This document shows positions 26,224 through 33,878 of a stretch of DNA of 36,867 nucleotides, one piece after another. The DNA is taken from positions 1 to 36,867 of the forward strand of contig CALMYG010000165.1 in the NCBI GenBank assembly GCA_937873455.1. Reading direction: 5' to 3'. This stretch comes from an uncultured Verrucomicrobiota bacterium (GTDB taxonomy: Bacteria; Verrucomicrobiota; Kiritimatiellia; CAIVKH01). The notes beneath the pieces are model-generated. The model worked only from the letters and a program-made list of their open reading frames with translations. It was not told the origin of the DNA and did no database searches. The position numbers and the translations under genes were made by a program. Each line of letters opens with the position of its first letter. The stretch's first letter is position 1.

Positions 26224-27477
26224 ATGAACTTGCACGATGAAATGACGGCGATGGCGGATCGGGCGGTGACCGCGTCCCGGGCGCTGGCCCGGCTGACTTC
26301 CCGCAAGAAGAACACCATCCTGGAGGCCATGGCGGAGGAGCTGGACCAGCGCCGCGAAGCGATCAAGGCGGCCAACCAACAGGATATGGAGGCCGGCCGC
26401 CAGGCCGGACTTTCCGCGGCCATGCTGGACCGGCTGCTGCTGAACGATGCCCGCATCGATTCGATGATCAAGGGCATTCGCGATGTCGTCGTGCTCAAGG
26501 ATCCGGTCGGGGAGAAAATCAGCAAGTGGACCCGCCCCAACGGCCTGGAGATCGTGAAGGTCCGCGTGCCGATCGGGGTGATCGCGATCGTGTACGAGTC
26601 GCGCCCGAACGTCACCTGTGATTCCTCCGTGTTGTGCTTCAAAACCTCCAACGCCGTTATTCTGCGCGGAGGCAAGGAGGCCATGCACTCCAATGCGGCC
26701 ATCGCCGCCGCCCTGCAGGAAGGCGGCTCGAAAAAGGGGCTTCCCGCCCATGCCGTGCAACTGGTCGCCACCACCGACCGCGACGCCATTCGCGAACTGG
26801 TGCAAATGGTCGGGAAGATCGACCTCGCCATTCCCCGGGGCGGCGAAGGCCTGATCCATGCGGTTACCGAACACGCGCGGATTCCGGTGATCAAACACTA
26901 TAAGGGCGTCTGCCATGTGTATGTCGACGATGCCGCCGACTTGGCCATGGCCTTGGCAATCACCGAAAATGCCAAGTGCCAACGGCCCGGCGTGTGCAAT
27001 GCCATGGAGACCTTGCTGGTCCACGAAAAAATCGCCGGAACCTTTTTGCCGAAAATGGCCGAAACATTGATCGCACGCGGCGTGGAACTGCGCGGCGACG
27101 AACGGGCCCGGGCGCTCGTTCCGTCCATGACCCCCGCCACCGAGGCCGATTGGTACGCCGAGTACCTCGACCTCATCCTTGCCGTGCGGGTAGTCAGCAG
27201 CCTCGACGAGGCCATCGCCCACATCGACACCTACGGCTCGCACCATTCCGACGCCATCGTCACGGAAAACGAAGCGCACCAGAAAACATTCAGCCAGCAG
27301 GTCGACTCGGCCGCGGTGTATGTCAATGCCTCAACCCGCTTCACCGACGGCGGCGAGTTCGGCATGGGCGCCGAAATCGGCATCAGCACCGACAAGCTGC
27401 ACGCCCGCGGCCCGATGGGGCTGGAAGAATTGACCACCTACAAATACGTGATTCACGGCAGCGGACAGGTCCGGTAA
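26224..27477 (+). CDS. proA: Glutamate-5-semialdehyde dehydrogenase (gamma-glutamyl phosphate reductase)
   Basis: ProA reduces gamma-glutamyl phosphate to glutamate semialdehyde with NADPH, the second step of proline synthesis. The 417-residue product shows family blocks throughout: VPIGVIAIVYESRPNVTCD, the phosphate/NADP region LRGGKEAMHSN, IDLAIPRGGEG, VIKHYKGVCHVYVD and the active-site stretch NAKCQRPGVCNAMETLLV with catalytic C258. The C-terminal FTDGGEFGMGAEIGISTDKLHARGPMGLEELTTYKYV is diagnostic. AAGGAG lies 5 bp before the ATG at 26224; the frame is open upstream but through the repeat. No proB is adjacent. It heads an apparent operon with sufE (10-bp gap) and a TatD-type hydrolase gene. 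Confidence 0.95.
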   Translation: MNLHDEMTAMADRAVTASRALARLTSRKKNTILEAMAEELDQRREAIKAANQQDMEAGRQAGLSAAMLDRLLLNDARIDSMIKGIRDVVVLKDPVGEKISKWTRPNGLEIVKVRVPIGVIAIVYESRPNVTCDSSVLCFKTSNAVILRGGKEAMHSNAAIAAALQEGGSKKGLPAHAVQLVATTDRDAIRELVQMVGKIDLAIPRGGEGLIHAVTEHARIPVIKHYKGVCHVYVDDAADLAMALAITENAKCQRPGVCNAMETLLVHEKIAGTFLPKMAETLIARGVELRGDERARALVPSMTPATEADWYAEYLDLILAVRVVSSLDEAIAHIDTYGSHHSDAIVTENEAHQKTFSQQVDSAAVYVNASTRFTDGGEFGMGAEIGISTDKLHARGPMGLEELTTYKYVIHGSGQVR

Positions 27478-27487
27478 AAAACCGCGC

Positions 27488-27898
27488 ATGCCCATTCAGG
27501 ACACCATCCGGGCAACGCTCGATGAGCTGCAGGTGTTTGGCGACCCGCTCGATCGTCTGGAATACCTGGTCGACCGCGCCCGTGCCATGCCGCCCTTGCC
27601 GGAATCGGCGCGCACGGAAGAAAATCGCATCGACGGCTGCATGGCCCGGCTTTGGATGACCGTCGCCCTGGTCGATGGGCATTGCCGTTTTAAGACCGAC
27701 TCGGACTCGATGATCGTCAAGTCCATTGCCGGTTTGCTGGCCTCCCTGTATGACGGGGCGACCCCGCAGGAGATTCTGGAAAATCCTCCCGACTTTCTCG
27801 CCGAGGCCGGCATCACCAGTCACCTGTCCGCCAACCGGCGCAACGCGCTGACCCAGGTGTGGAAAAAAATACGGGCGTTTGCCGAAAACAACCGGTGA
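27488..27898 (+). CDS. sufE: SufE-like cysteine desulfuration protein
   Basis: SufE accepts persulfide sulfur from the cysteine desulfurase SufS and passes it to the Fe-S scaffold. The 136-residue length and sequence fit the family: LQVFGDPLDRLEYLVDRAR at the N-terminus, the sulfur-acceptor loop RIDGCMARLW with C51 at the same position as in E. coli SufE, then the SDSMIVKSIAGLLASLYDG helix and a C-terminal RRNALTQVWKKIRAFA helix. It lies 10 bp after proA and 12 bp before the TatD-type gene. No sufS is in view, so its partner must be encoded elsewhere. Confidence 0.92.
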   Translation: MPIQDTIRATLDELQVFGDPLDRLEYLVDRARAMPPLPESARTEENRIDGCMARLWMTVALVDGHCRFKTDSDSMIVKSIAGLLASLYDGATPQEILENPPDFLAEAGITSHLSANRRNALTQVWKKIRAFAENNR

Positions 27899-27910
27899 AG
27901 GTCGGCGGCC

Positions 27911-28711
27911 ATGAACCTCTACGACGCCCACAACCATCTTCAGGATGAACGTTTCGGCGCGGCAACACCCGCCATCCTGGCGGAGGCCAAGGAAACCGGC
28001 GTCGTGGCCATGGTCGTCAACGGTTCCTGCGAGCAGGACTGGGACGCGGTGGCCGGATTGGCCCGCGCGGATCACACGGTGATTCCGAGCTACGGGGTTC
28101 ATCCCTGGTATCATGCCGAACGTTCGCCTCGCTGGCTCGACGACCTGCGGCAGCGGATCGCCGCCGATCCGCGCGCGGCGGTCGGGGAGATCGGCCTGGA
28201 CCGGTGGAAACGCAATCTCCCGCATGACGAACAGGAAGCGGTGTTTCTCGCGCAATGGAAACTGGCCGCCGAATTTAACCGGCCGGCCAGCATTCATTGC
28301 CTCAAGACCTGGGGACGGCTTTTTGTCTTGCTGCGCGAATACCCGGCCCCTGCTTGCGGGTTCATCCTGCACAGCTACGGAGGACCGCGCGAAATGGTCG
28401 GGGGTTTTGCCGAACTCGGCGCCTATTTTTCGTTTCCCGGATATTACCTGCACGAACGCAAAGCGGGTCAACGCGAGGTGTTCCGGGCGGTTCCGAAGGA
28501 CCGGTTGCTTATCGAAACCGATGCCCCGGATCAACGCCTGCCTGACGACCTCAACGAATTTCCGTGCGTTGATCGCGACGGCGCTCCCGTCAATCACCCC
28601 GCCAACCTTCGCGCCGTCTACCGGGGCCTCGCTTCCGCGCTCGGTGGTTCCATGGAAGACTTGGTCAGCACGGTGGAAGCCAATTTTCTCCGCTTGTTTC
28701 CACGCGCGTAG
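27911..28711 (+). CDS. TatD-family metal-dependent hydrolase (DNase)
   Basis: The 266-residue protein is a TIM-barrel metallohydrolase of the TatD type. Metal ligands are visible in DAHNHLQD (HxH near residue 7), VGEIGLDRW (Glu on the third metal strand), PASIHCLKTWG and FILHSYGG (His ligands) and LLIETDAPDQ (Asp). TatD enzymes act as 3'-5' exonucleases on DNA or RNA and are cytosolic. Length matches the family. It is the last gene of the proA-sufE run; the GGCGGCC before the ATG gives only a weak ribosome site, so translation may be coupled. A few relatives have other substrates, so the DNase role is by family. Confidence 0.87.
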   Translation: MNLYDAHNHLQDERFGAATPAILAEAKETGVVAMVVNGSCEQDWDAVAGLARADHTVIPSYGVHPWYHAERSPRWLDDLRQRIAADPRAAVGEIGLDRWKRNLPHDEQEAVFLAQWKLAAEFNRPASIHCLKTWGRLFVLLREYPAPACGFILHSYGGPREMVGGFAELGAYFSFPGYYLHERKAGQREVFRAVPKDRLLIETDAPDQRLPDDLNEFPCVDRDGAPVNHPANLRAVYRGLASALGGSMEDLVSTVEANFLRLFPRA

Positions 28712-28725
28712 CCGGTGGTCGTATT

Positions 28726-28775
28726 CTATTCACCACGCGGGCCGCGGCGTTCCGGTCCGCCCCGGCGGTCTTCCC
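28726..28775 (-). pseudogene. Duplicated 3' end of the Spy-like gene
   Basis: On the minus strand this piece reads REDRRGGPERRGPRGE-stop, nearly the same as the end of the Spy-like gene at 28979-29028 (REDRPGGLERRGPRGE-stop). About 46 of 50 bases match. The rest of the gene is absent, so this is a gene-end fragment separated from its parent by about 200 bp. Confidence 0.65.
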
Positions 28776-28891
28776 GGGTTCCGAGCAGGGTCATAATTCA
28801 ACGTTGATTTGCCAAGATGGGAGTGCGCATTGGGGTGTCCCGCGTGCGTAATGAGGAACCTGGAAATGACCGAATAAGGTGCCAGACCTTT

Positions 28892-28923
28892 CTTTATGCG
28901 CCGCGGGCGCATGCGTTACCGCA
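28892..28923 (+). repeat. Fragment of the dispersed repeat, copy C
   Basis: CTTTATGCGCC-GCG-GGCGCATGCG followed by TTACCGC matches the first ~30 bases of copies A and B, with the same 7-bp stem and a changed loop (GCG instead of GCA). The rest of the element is missing. It lies inside the segment bracketed by the duplicated gene ends. Confidence 0.55.
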
Positions 28924-28978
28924 ATAACAAGGCTGCTTCAAGCCGGTGGGCTGCCCGGCGGGGGGAGCCGCTCGCGCT

Positions 28979-29440
28979 CTACTCACCACGCGGGCCGCGG
29001 CGTTCCAGTCCGCCGGGGCGGTCTTCGCGCGCGGCTTTCAGCATCCGCCGCGCTTTTTCCGGGCCGACGATCTCGCGCATCTCCAGCATATGTTCCATAC
29101 GCGCCTTGCGCAATGCCAACTCCGCCGTGCTTTCCGCTTCGACCGCAGCCATCAACGCCGCCCGGTTGACCGTCGGTTCGGCCATCTGCTTGCGCACGGC
29201 CAAACGCGCCTTTTGCACATCGCCCCGCAAGTCGACTTCCTGCTCCTGCCAGTTTTGGCGAAGCTGCCGAAGCGCCTGGCGCTGTTGTGGCGTCAAGTCG
29301 GGGTCATCGGCCAGGCGTGTCATGGCCGGCTTACCGGGTTGGTCGCCGCGCCATCCCGGCGCCTCGCCGCGTCCCGGTTGACCAAACACCAAGGCCGGAC
29401 CCAATAAACTTATGCTTACTACGCTCCATGGTATTTTCAT
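28979..29440 (-). CDS. Spy/CpxP-like periplasmic protein
   Basis: The 153-residue protein has a signal peptide (MKIPWSVVSISLLGPALVFG, cleavage about residue 20) and a mainly helical mature part. The motif DPDLTPQQRQALRQLRQNWQ corresponds to the LTxxQ helix of Spy/CpxP proteins, and a second helical pair (VNRAALMAAVEAESTAELALRKARMEHMLEMREIVGP) follows. Relatives are periplasmic chaperones or metal-stress sensors. AGGAG precedes the ATG at 29440 at good spacing. It is the third minus-strand gene after the M24 peptidase and the hydrolase. Its last ~50 bp are duplicated at 28726-28775. Confidence 0.75.
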   Translation of the reverse strand: MKIPWSVVSISLLGPALVFGQPGRGEAPGWRGDQPGKPAMTRLADDPDLTPQQRQALRQLRQNWQEQEVDLRGDVQKARLAVRKQMAEPTVNRAALMAAVEAESTAELALRKARMEHMLEMREIVGPEKARRMLKAAREDRPGGLERRGPRGE

Positions 29441-29528
29441 CGTTTTCTCCTGGTTGCAGGTTTTCTTCGTTCCGTCCGTACAACGGGGAGACCCGGTGAT
29501 TATTGCAGGTGAACAAAAAATAACCGGC

Positions 29529-30371
29529 TCACCCCGGCGGGATCGACGGCGATGGTTGTCCCAACACACCGGAAACGAAGTGCTGAAGTTCGGCATGGTA
29601 GTGCGGGGTATCGAGCCATCCAGCCTCGCCGTGCTCGCCATCCAACGAAACAAAGGTTTTCGGAAACGCGGCGGCGCTGAACAATTGACCGCCCAAGTCA
29701 AACGGAATAATCCGGTCGCGTGTGCTGTGGGCAAAAAGTTTCGGGGCGCTCAAGGCCATCACCTTGGATCGCGCATCAAACCGGTAACGGGCCAGCGCTC
29801 GTACCGGAAGCCAGGGGTACCAACGCTCGCCGACATCGATCGCCGAGGTAAAGCCGCCTTCAATGATCAGCCCCCGGAGCGAACGCTCGATCGCCAGGTG
29901 CGCGGCCACCGCGCCGCCGAGTGAAGCGCCGTAGGCGATGACCGGCGGGTCGTCGGCATCCGCGTACCGGGCGCGCACCACTTCGTACGCGGCCCGGGCA
30001 TCGCGGTACAGGCCTTCTTCCCCGGGCACGCCGCGGCTCAGGCCATACCCGCGGTAATCAAACACAAAGACATGAACCCCGAGGCGGTGCAGGCCGGCGC
30101 ACACCTCGAGACGTCCGCTGATGTTGCCCGCGTTGCCATGGCAATACAGTATCGTCCCGCGCGCCTCCGGGTGCGGGAGCCACCAGCCGTAGAGCCGGCA
30201 TCCATCCTCGGCGAAAAAAAGCACCTCCTCGAATTCCAGACCGATCTGGCCGGGATCACCCTCCATGGTCCGCGACGGCTTGAAGGTGTTCCGCCATTCA
30301 AACCAGCGAACCCCGCCATACACCGCGCCGCCCGCCAAGGCTAAAGGAAGTACCGGAAGCATCGTCGTCAC
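29529..30371 (-). CDS. Membrane-anchored alpha/beta hydrolase
   Basis: The 280-residue product begins with a hydrophobic anchor (LPVLPLALAGGAVYGGV) and then an alpha/beta-hydrolase domain of the BEM46/YqkD kind: oxyanion-side strand TILYCHGNAGN, VFVFDYRGYGLSRG, nucleophile elbow YGASLGG with serine in GxSxG, acid residue region HSTRDRIIPF and catalytic-type histidine near GEHGEAGW. The natural substrate of this group is unclear (esters or lipids). The GTG at 30371 overlaps the M24 peptidase stop (GTGA); an ATG three codons later (30362) is equally possible. Co-transcribed with the peptidase gene. Confidence 0.8.
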   Translation of the reverse strand: MTTMLPVLPLALAGGAVYGGVRWFEWRNTFKPSRTMEGDPGQIGLEFEEVLFFAEDGCRLYGWWLPHPEARGTILYCHGNAGNISGRLEVCAGLHRLGVHVFVFDYRGYGLSRGVPGEEGLYRDARAAYEVVRARYADADDPPVIAYGASLGGAVAAHLAIERSLRGLIIEGGFTSAIDVGERWYPWLPVRALARYRFDARSKVMALSAPKLFAHSTRDRIIPFDLGGQLFSAAAFPKTFVSLDGEHGEAGWLDTPHYHAELQHFVSGVLGQPSPSIPPG

Positions 30372-31492
30372 ACCCGGAACAGATTGGGGAACGACGCCAG
30401 GATGCGCGCGCCGCGTTTTTCGATCACCACCGTGTCTTCGATGCGCACCCCGCCGATATCCGGATCGTACAAGCCGGGCTCCACCGTCACCACATGCCCG
30501 GCGAGCAGTTGGGTTTCCGCCCGGCTGATCGATGGCGCTTCGTGAATATCCAAACCCACGCCGTGACCAGTGCCGTGAAAAAATCCGCGGACCACGCCAT
30601 CCTGAACCACGGTTGGATAACCCTCCTTCACGAAAAAGTCACTCACGGCTTCGTGAACGCGGTTGCCGGGAAGACCGGGGCGAATCATCGCCAGGGCCTG
30701 GCGATGGGCGGTCAGCACCGTTCGGTACATCCGGGCCAGCGCGGGCGACGGCGGCCCCTTGCAAAACGTCCGCGTGATGTCGCCCCAATAACCGGTTCGT
30801 TTGTGTCGGGGAAAAATATCCAGCACGATGCTTGTCCCGGCCCGGAGGGGTCCATGCCCGCGCTCGTGCGGGTCGGCCGCCTGCGCGTCGCCGGCCACGA
30901 TCGTATCGCGGGCGATGCATCCGTGTTGAAGCAGCGCGCCATCGATCACATCGCGCAGCCGTTCGGACGTCAACGTCCGGCCTTGCCAGCGCAACCATCC
31001 GCCGCGACCGATCTCCGCTTCCTTCAGGACGCGATGGGCCGCGCGCATCCCCGCCACCGCCGCTTGTTGACTTTTCGTGATCGCGGCGATTTCCGCGTTC
31101 GTCTTGATCGCCCGTTCCGGGTAGAGCGAAGCGGGTTCGATCAACACCCGAACGCCCGCGCGTTCCAGGTCGCGGGCAATTCCGGCGGGAAAAAAACCGC
31201 CGACGCGCACCCGGCGCACGCCACGCCGGCGCAACAGGTAAAGCGCCCACGCGGAAAGACTGCGCATTTTCTTTTTCGGAATGCCGAGATCCTCGGGCAA
31301 AAATACCTCCGCATTGTTCGCCTCTTCGCGGGCCCGACGATATTCCAGCATCGGCACCACCAACGTACGACGCGTGGATTCATCCAAAAACACCACCGGA
31401 TCCACCGGATGAAAACCGCTGCCGTAAACTAAATTGGCGCCGGAGTCCGCGCCCTCCACCAGCAATCGAGGAAGTGTTAGTTGTTTCGCCAT
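30368..31492 (-). CDS. M24-family metallopeptidase (Xaa-Pro aminopeptidase-like)
   Basis: The 374-residue protein has an N-terminal creatinase-like domain (about 1-135) and a C-terminal pita-bread domain. The five metal ligands are present: Asp in IVLDIFPR, Asp in WGDITRTF, His in HGTGHGVGLDIHE, Glu in VTVEPGLYD and Glu in GVRIEDTVV. Such enzymes remove N-terminal residues before proline or trim short peptides in the cytosol, using Mn2+ or Co2+. Length is at the short end for Xaa-Pro peptidases, so a Xaa-Pro dipeptidase is possible. It starts at the ATG at 31492 and overlaps the hydrolase gene by 4 bases. It diverges from dnaA across a 461-bp gap. Confidence 0.88.
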   Translation of the reverse strand: MAKQLTLPRLLVEGADSGANLVYGSGFHPVDPVVFLDESTRRTLVVPMLEYRRAREEANNAEVFLPEDLGIPKKKMRSLSAWALYLLRRRGVRRVRVGGFFPAGIARDLERAGVRVLIEPASLYPERAIKTNAEIAAITKSQQAAVAGMRAAHRVLKEAEIGRGGWLRWQGRTLTSERLRDVIDGALLQHGCIARDTIVAGDAQAADPHERGHGPLRAGTSIVLDIFPRHKRTGYWGDITRTFCKGPPSPALARMYRTVLTAHRQALAMIRPGLPGNRVHEAVSDFFVKEGYPTVVQDGVVRGFFHGTGHGVGLDIHEAPSISRAETQLLAGHVVTVEPGLYDPDIGGVRIEDTVVIEKRGARILASFPNLFRV

Positions 31493-31953
31493 GGTGCTTA
31501 TTCTTTCTTGGGTAAAAGGACGATTAACCTATCCGCTTTTTTGGAATCCGTGGCAAATCCTCTTATTTTTCTGCTTCACGGTTCGCAAATTACGCTTTAA
31601 CAGGGCGTTAACTGCAACCACTACATAGAGTGGAATTTATATGCCATACCTCGATATGTGGTGGGCACAGTTTTTTTTTAGGTTGTTTGATTTTTTTACC
31701 TTGTTGATTGAACCACGCCTTTCTAGTGTCGGGCCGTCACAGGCGATAGAGCGACGCAAATCCCCCTGTTGATAACTTGTTAAGAAGCGATCTGGCAAGG
31801 AGCTAGGCATGGGGGTTGCGATGGCCCAGAGAGGCAAATTTCGCGCATGGTTCGCATGCGTTCGGGGGCGGGTGAAGAGGTGGGCTGGCGTTCGCCGGGT
31901 GACCCGGGATTTTTTTTGAGTGTTGGTGATTGATTTCAAAGTTTGGGAACGGA
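31493..31953. other. dnaA upstream region with AT-rich tract and a DnaA-box-like site
   Basis: No gene is seen in these 461 bp. About 31500-31720 is AT-rich with long T-runs. TGTTGATAA at 31767-31775 is the complement of TTATCAACA, one base from the DnaA-box consensus, and could serve dnaA autoregulation or the origin. From about 31780 the sequence becomes GC-rich and ends in a terminator-like hairpin (31895-31917). A short RNA gene ending there cannot be excluded, but no known RNA family was recognised. Confidence 0.45.
31895..31917 (+). terminator. Terminator-like hairpin in the dnaA leader
   Basis: CCGGG-TGA-CCCGG is followed by GA and eight T's, ending 36 bp before the dnaA ATG. It looks like an intrinsic terminator or attenuator in front of dnaA. 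Confidence 0.45.
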
Positions 31954-33315
31954 ATGAACGCAACGGCTGTATGGTCGAGGGCCTGCAAGCATCTCAAGGA
32001 TACGTTGTCCAAGGACGTATTTGACCGCTGGATCGCGGTAATCGAGGCAAAATCGCTGCAAGGAGACGAACTGGTTCTCCGCGTCGCGAACAATTTTTAC
32101 CAAAACTGGCTGGAGGAAAACTACCTGTCCTTGATCCAGGACGCGGTGACATCGGCCAGCGAACAACCCCTGAAAGTTTCGTTGGAAGTCGATCGTTCGC
32201 TGCCGTCGCTCTCGCATACGGTCGCGGCGGCCACCGCGGTCGTCACGGAAACACCTGCGCCGGCCGCGCCGGCTCCGCGCGCCATCAAATCCAGCGCCAC
32301 CCTCAACGCCAAATACACCTTCGAAAAATTTATTGTCGGTCCGTCGAACAGTTTTCCGCATGCCGCCTCGATGGCGGTCGCGCAATCGCCCGGCCGCGCC
32401 TACAACCCGTTGTTTCTGTACGGAGGCGTCGGCCTCGGCAAAACGCATCTCATGCAAGCGATCGGCAACCATGTGCTCCAGCAATCCAAGGCCAGCGTGT
32501 GTTATGTAACCAGCGAGGCCCTGCTCAACGAGTACATCGATGCCATCCAGAAAAAAGGACTCGTCCAGTTCCGGAAAAAATACCGGACCGCCGACGTGTT
32601 GCTCATTGATGACATTCAATTTCTCGGCGGCAAGGAGCGCATGCAGGAGGAGTTTTTCCACACCTTCAATGCCCTGTTCGACAATCACAAACAGATTGTC
32701 CTGACCTGCGACCGCCCGGCCAGCGAAATTCCCGGGCTCGAACACCGGTTGGTTTCCCGCTTCGAGTGGGGACTGGTCACCGAATTGGAATTGCCGGACG
32801 TCGAGACCCGCATCGCCATTCTTCGCAACAAACAGGAACAACTCGGCATCAAATTGCCGGATGATATTCTCAACTACCTCGCGGAAAACATCCGCGCCAA
32901 TATCCGGCGGCTGGAAGGCGCCTTGATCCGCGTGGTTTCCTTTTCTTCGCTCACCGGAAAACCGATCACCATGGAATCGGTGGAATACCTGTTGCGCGAC
33001 ACCCTCGACCAGGAGCAACAACAACTGCTCACCATCGAAGAGATCCAGAAGGTCGTATCCGATTATTACGACATCCGCATGGGCGATATGACCAGCAACC
33101 GGCGCCCCCAAGCCATCGCCTTCCCGCGCCAGGTCGCCATGTACCTCAGCCGGGAACTGACCGGACAATCCCTGCCCGCCATCGGACAGGCCTTCGCGAA
33201 AAATCACGCCACCGTCCTCTACGCCTGCAAAACCGTAAACGAGAAGGTCAAGGTCGATGCCTCCTTCCGGCAGTCGCTCATGGTCCTGCAGCAACGGCTC
33301 TCCCGTAAGGGATAA
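31954..33315 (+). CDS. dnaA: Chromosomal replication initiator protein DnaA
   Basis: DnaA binds 9-mer boxes at oriC and melts the origin with ATP. The 453-residue product has all four domains: I (1 to about 70, WSRACKHLKDTLSKDVFDRW), a Pro/Ala-rich linker II to about 120, AAA+ domain III with Walker A GGVGLGKT (157-164), Walker B LLIDDIQF (D219-D220) and sensor region LTCDRPASEIPGLEHRLVSRFEWG, and domain IV with the DnaA signature QAFAKNHATVLYACKTV. I chose the ATG at 31954 with GGGAACGGA just before it; a TTG eight codons upstream is less likely. It is followed by a small membrane-protein gene (2-bp gap) and then dnaN. Confidence 0.97.
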   Translation: MNATAVWSRACKHLKDTLSKDVFDRWIAVIEAKSLQGDELVLRVANNFYQNWLEENYLSLIQDAVTSASEQPLKVSLEVDRSLPSLSHTVAAATAVVTETPAPAAPAPRAIKSSATLNAKYTFEKFIVGPSNSFPHAASMAVAQSPGRAYNPLFLYGGVGLGKTHLMQAIGNHVLQQSKASVCYVTSEALLNEYIDAIQKKGLVQFRKKYRTADVLLIDDIQFLGGKERMQEEFFHTFNALFDNHKQIVLTCDRPASEIPGLEHRLVSRFEWGLVTELELPDVETRIAILRNKQEQLGIKLPDDILNYLAENIRANIRRLEGALIRVVSFSSLTGKPITMESVEYLLRDTLDQEQQQLLTIEEIQKVVSDYYDIRMGDMTSNRRPQAIAFPRQVAMYLSRELTGQSLPAIGQAFAKNHATVLYACKTVNEKVKVDASFRQSLMVLQQRLSRKG

Positions 33316-33317
33316 CG

Positions 33318-33617
33318 ATGGGCAAACACCGCTTCCGCCTAACGCGTATTGATCCGGTACTCACCGGAATTTGCGTAGGCGCAATCTACGCGGTCGGTCT
33401 GCTCGTCGTCCTCATGATCCCTGTCCTGTTCGATAAAGGCGGCGAATCAACACCATCGCTACTCAGGTCCATGCTTTCCATGTATGTGGTCATGGTGCTG
33501 CTCGCCTCCCTGATCGCCACGTCCGTATGTTATCTCTACAACCTGCTCGTCCGTTGGACGGGCGGAATACCCGTGGAACTATCCGAAGAGACTCCGGAAC
33601 ACCGTGAGCGACCCTGA
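33318..33617 (+). CDS. Small two-helix membrane protein, unknown
   Basis: The 99-residue protein has two hydrophobic helices (about 13-37 and 50-75), a basic N-terminus (KHRFRLTR) and an acidic C-terminus (VELSEETPEHRERP), suggesting a hairpin in the inner membrane. It starts 2 bp after the dnaA stop, so the two are likely co-transcribed and translationally coupled. I do not recognise the family; a link to replication is suggested only by position. Confidence 0.65.
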   Translation: MGKHRFRLTRIDPVLTGICVGAIYAVGLLVVLMIPVLFDKGGESTPSLLRSMLSMYVVMVLLASLIATSVCYLYNLLVRWTGGIPVELSEETPEHRERP

Positions 33618-33878
33618 ACCGGAGGCTGTCAGCAACTGTGGAACAACCGATTCAAAACATGTGGATACATAGGAACAACCCGGAAGCCCGCGCCCCGCTG
33701 TTCATAGCCGGGGGTCTGCAGGCCGGATGTTCACAGGAATACTTTCGTCCTAACCCCCTTGAGCTAAAGAGGCAAGGTTGGTTGTTGCAACTATTCACAA
33801 GACATACTACTACTACGGGAATATAGATTACTGGTTCTTTATTTATCAGAGAGCCCAAATAACCTTGGAGAGTCCGGC
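33618..33878. other. Candidate replication origin (oriC) between dnaA and dnaN
   Basis: This 261-bp gap contains TGTGGATAC (33660-33668, 8 of 9 to the DnaA box on the minus strand) and weaker boxes TGTGGAACA (33637-33645) and CTATTCACA (33791-33799, 7 of 9). Seven bases after the last box a run of CTA triplets (CTACTACTAC, 33807-33816) follows, and then AT-rich DNA (GGGAATATAGATTACTGG... to about 33850). Box, then CTA triplets on the same strand, then AT-rich DNA is the order described for bacterial unwinding elements with DnaA-trios. No reading frame here is convincing. Confidence 0.55.

Noticed and set aside
31844..31860. tRNA T-arm-like hairpin CGCAT-GGTTCGC-ATGCG
   Set aside because: The loop lacks the fixed G53/C61 pair, and no acceptor, D or anticodon arm can be placed upstream.
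31936..33294. Minus-strand open frame opposite dnaA
   Set aside because: dnaA carries all its motifs on the plus strand; the antisense frame is a GC-driven shadow.
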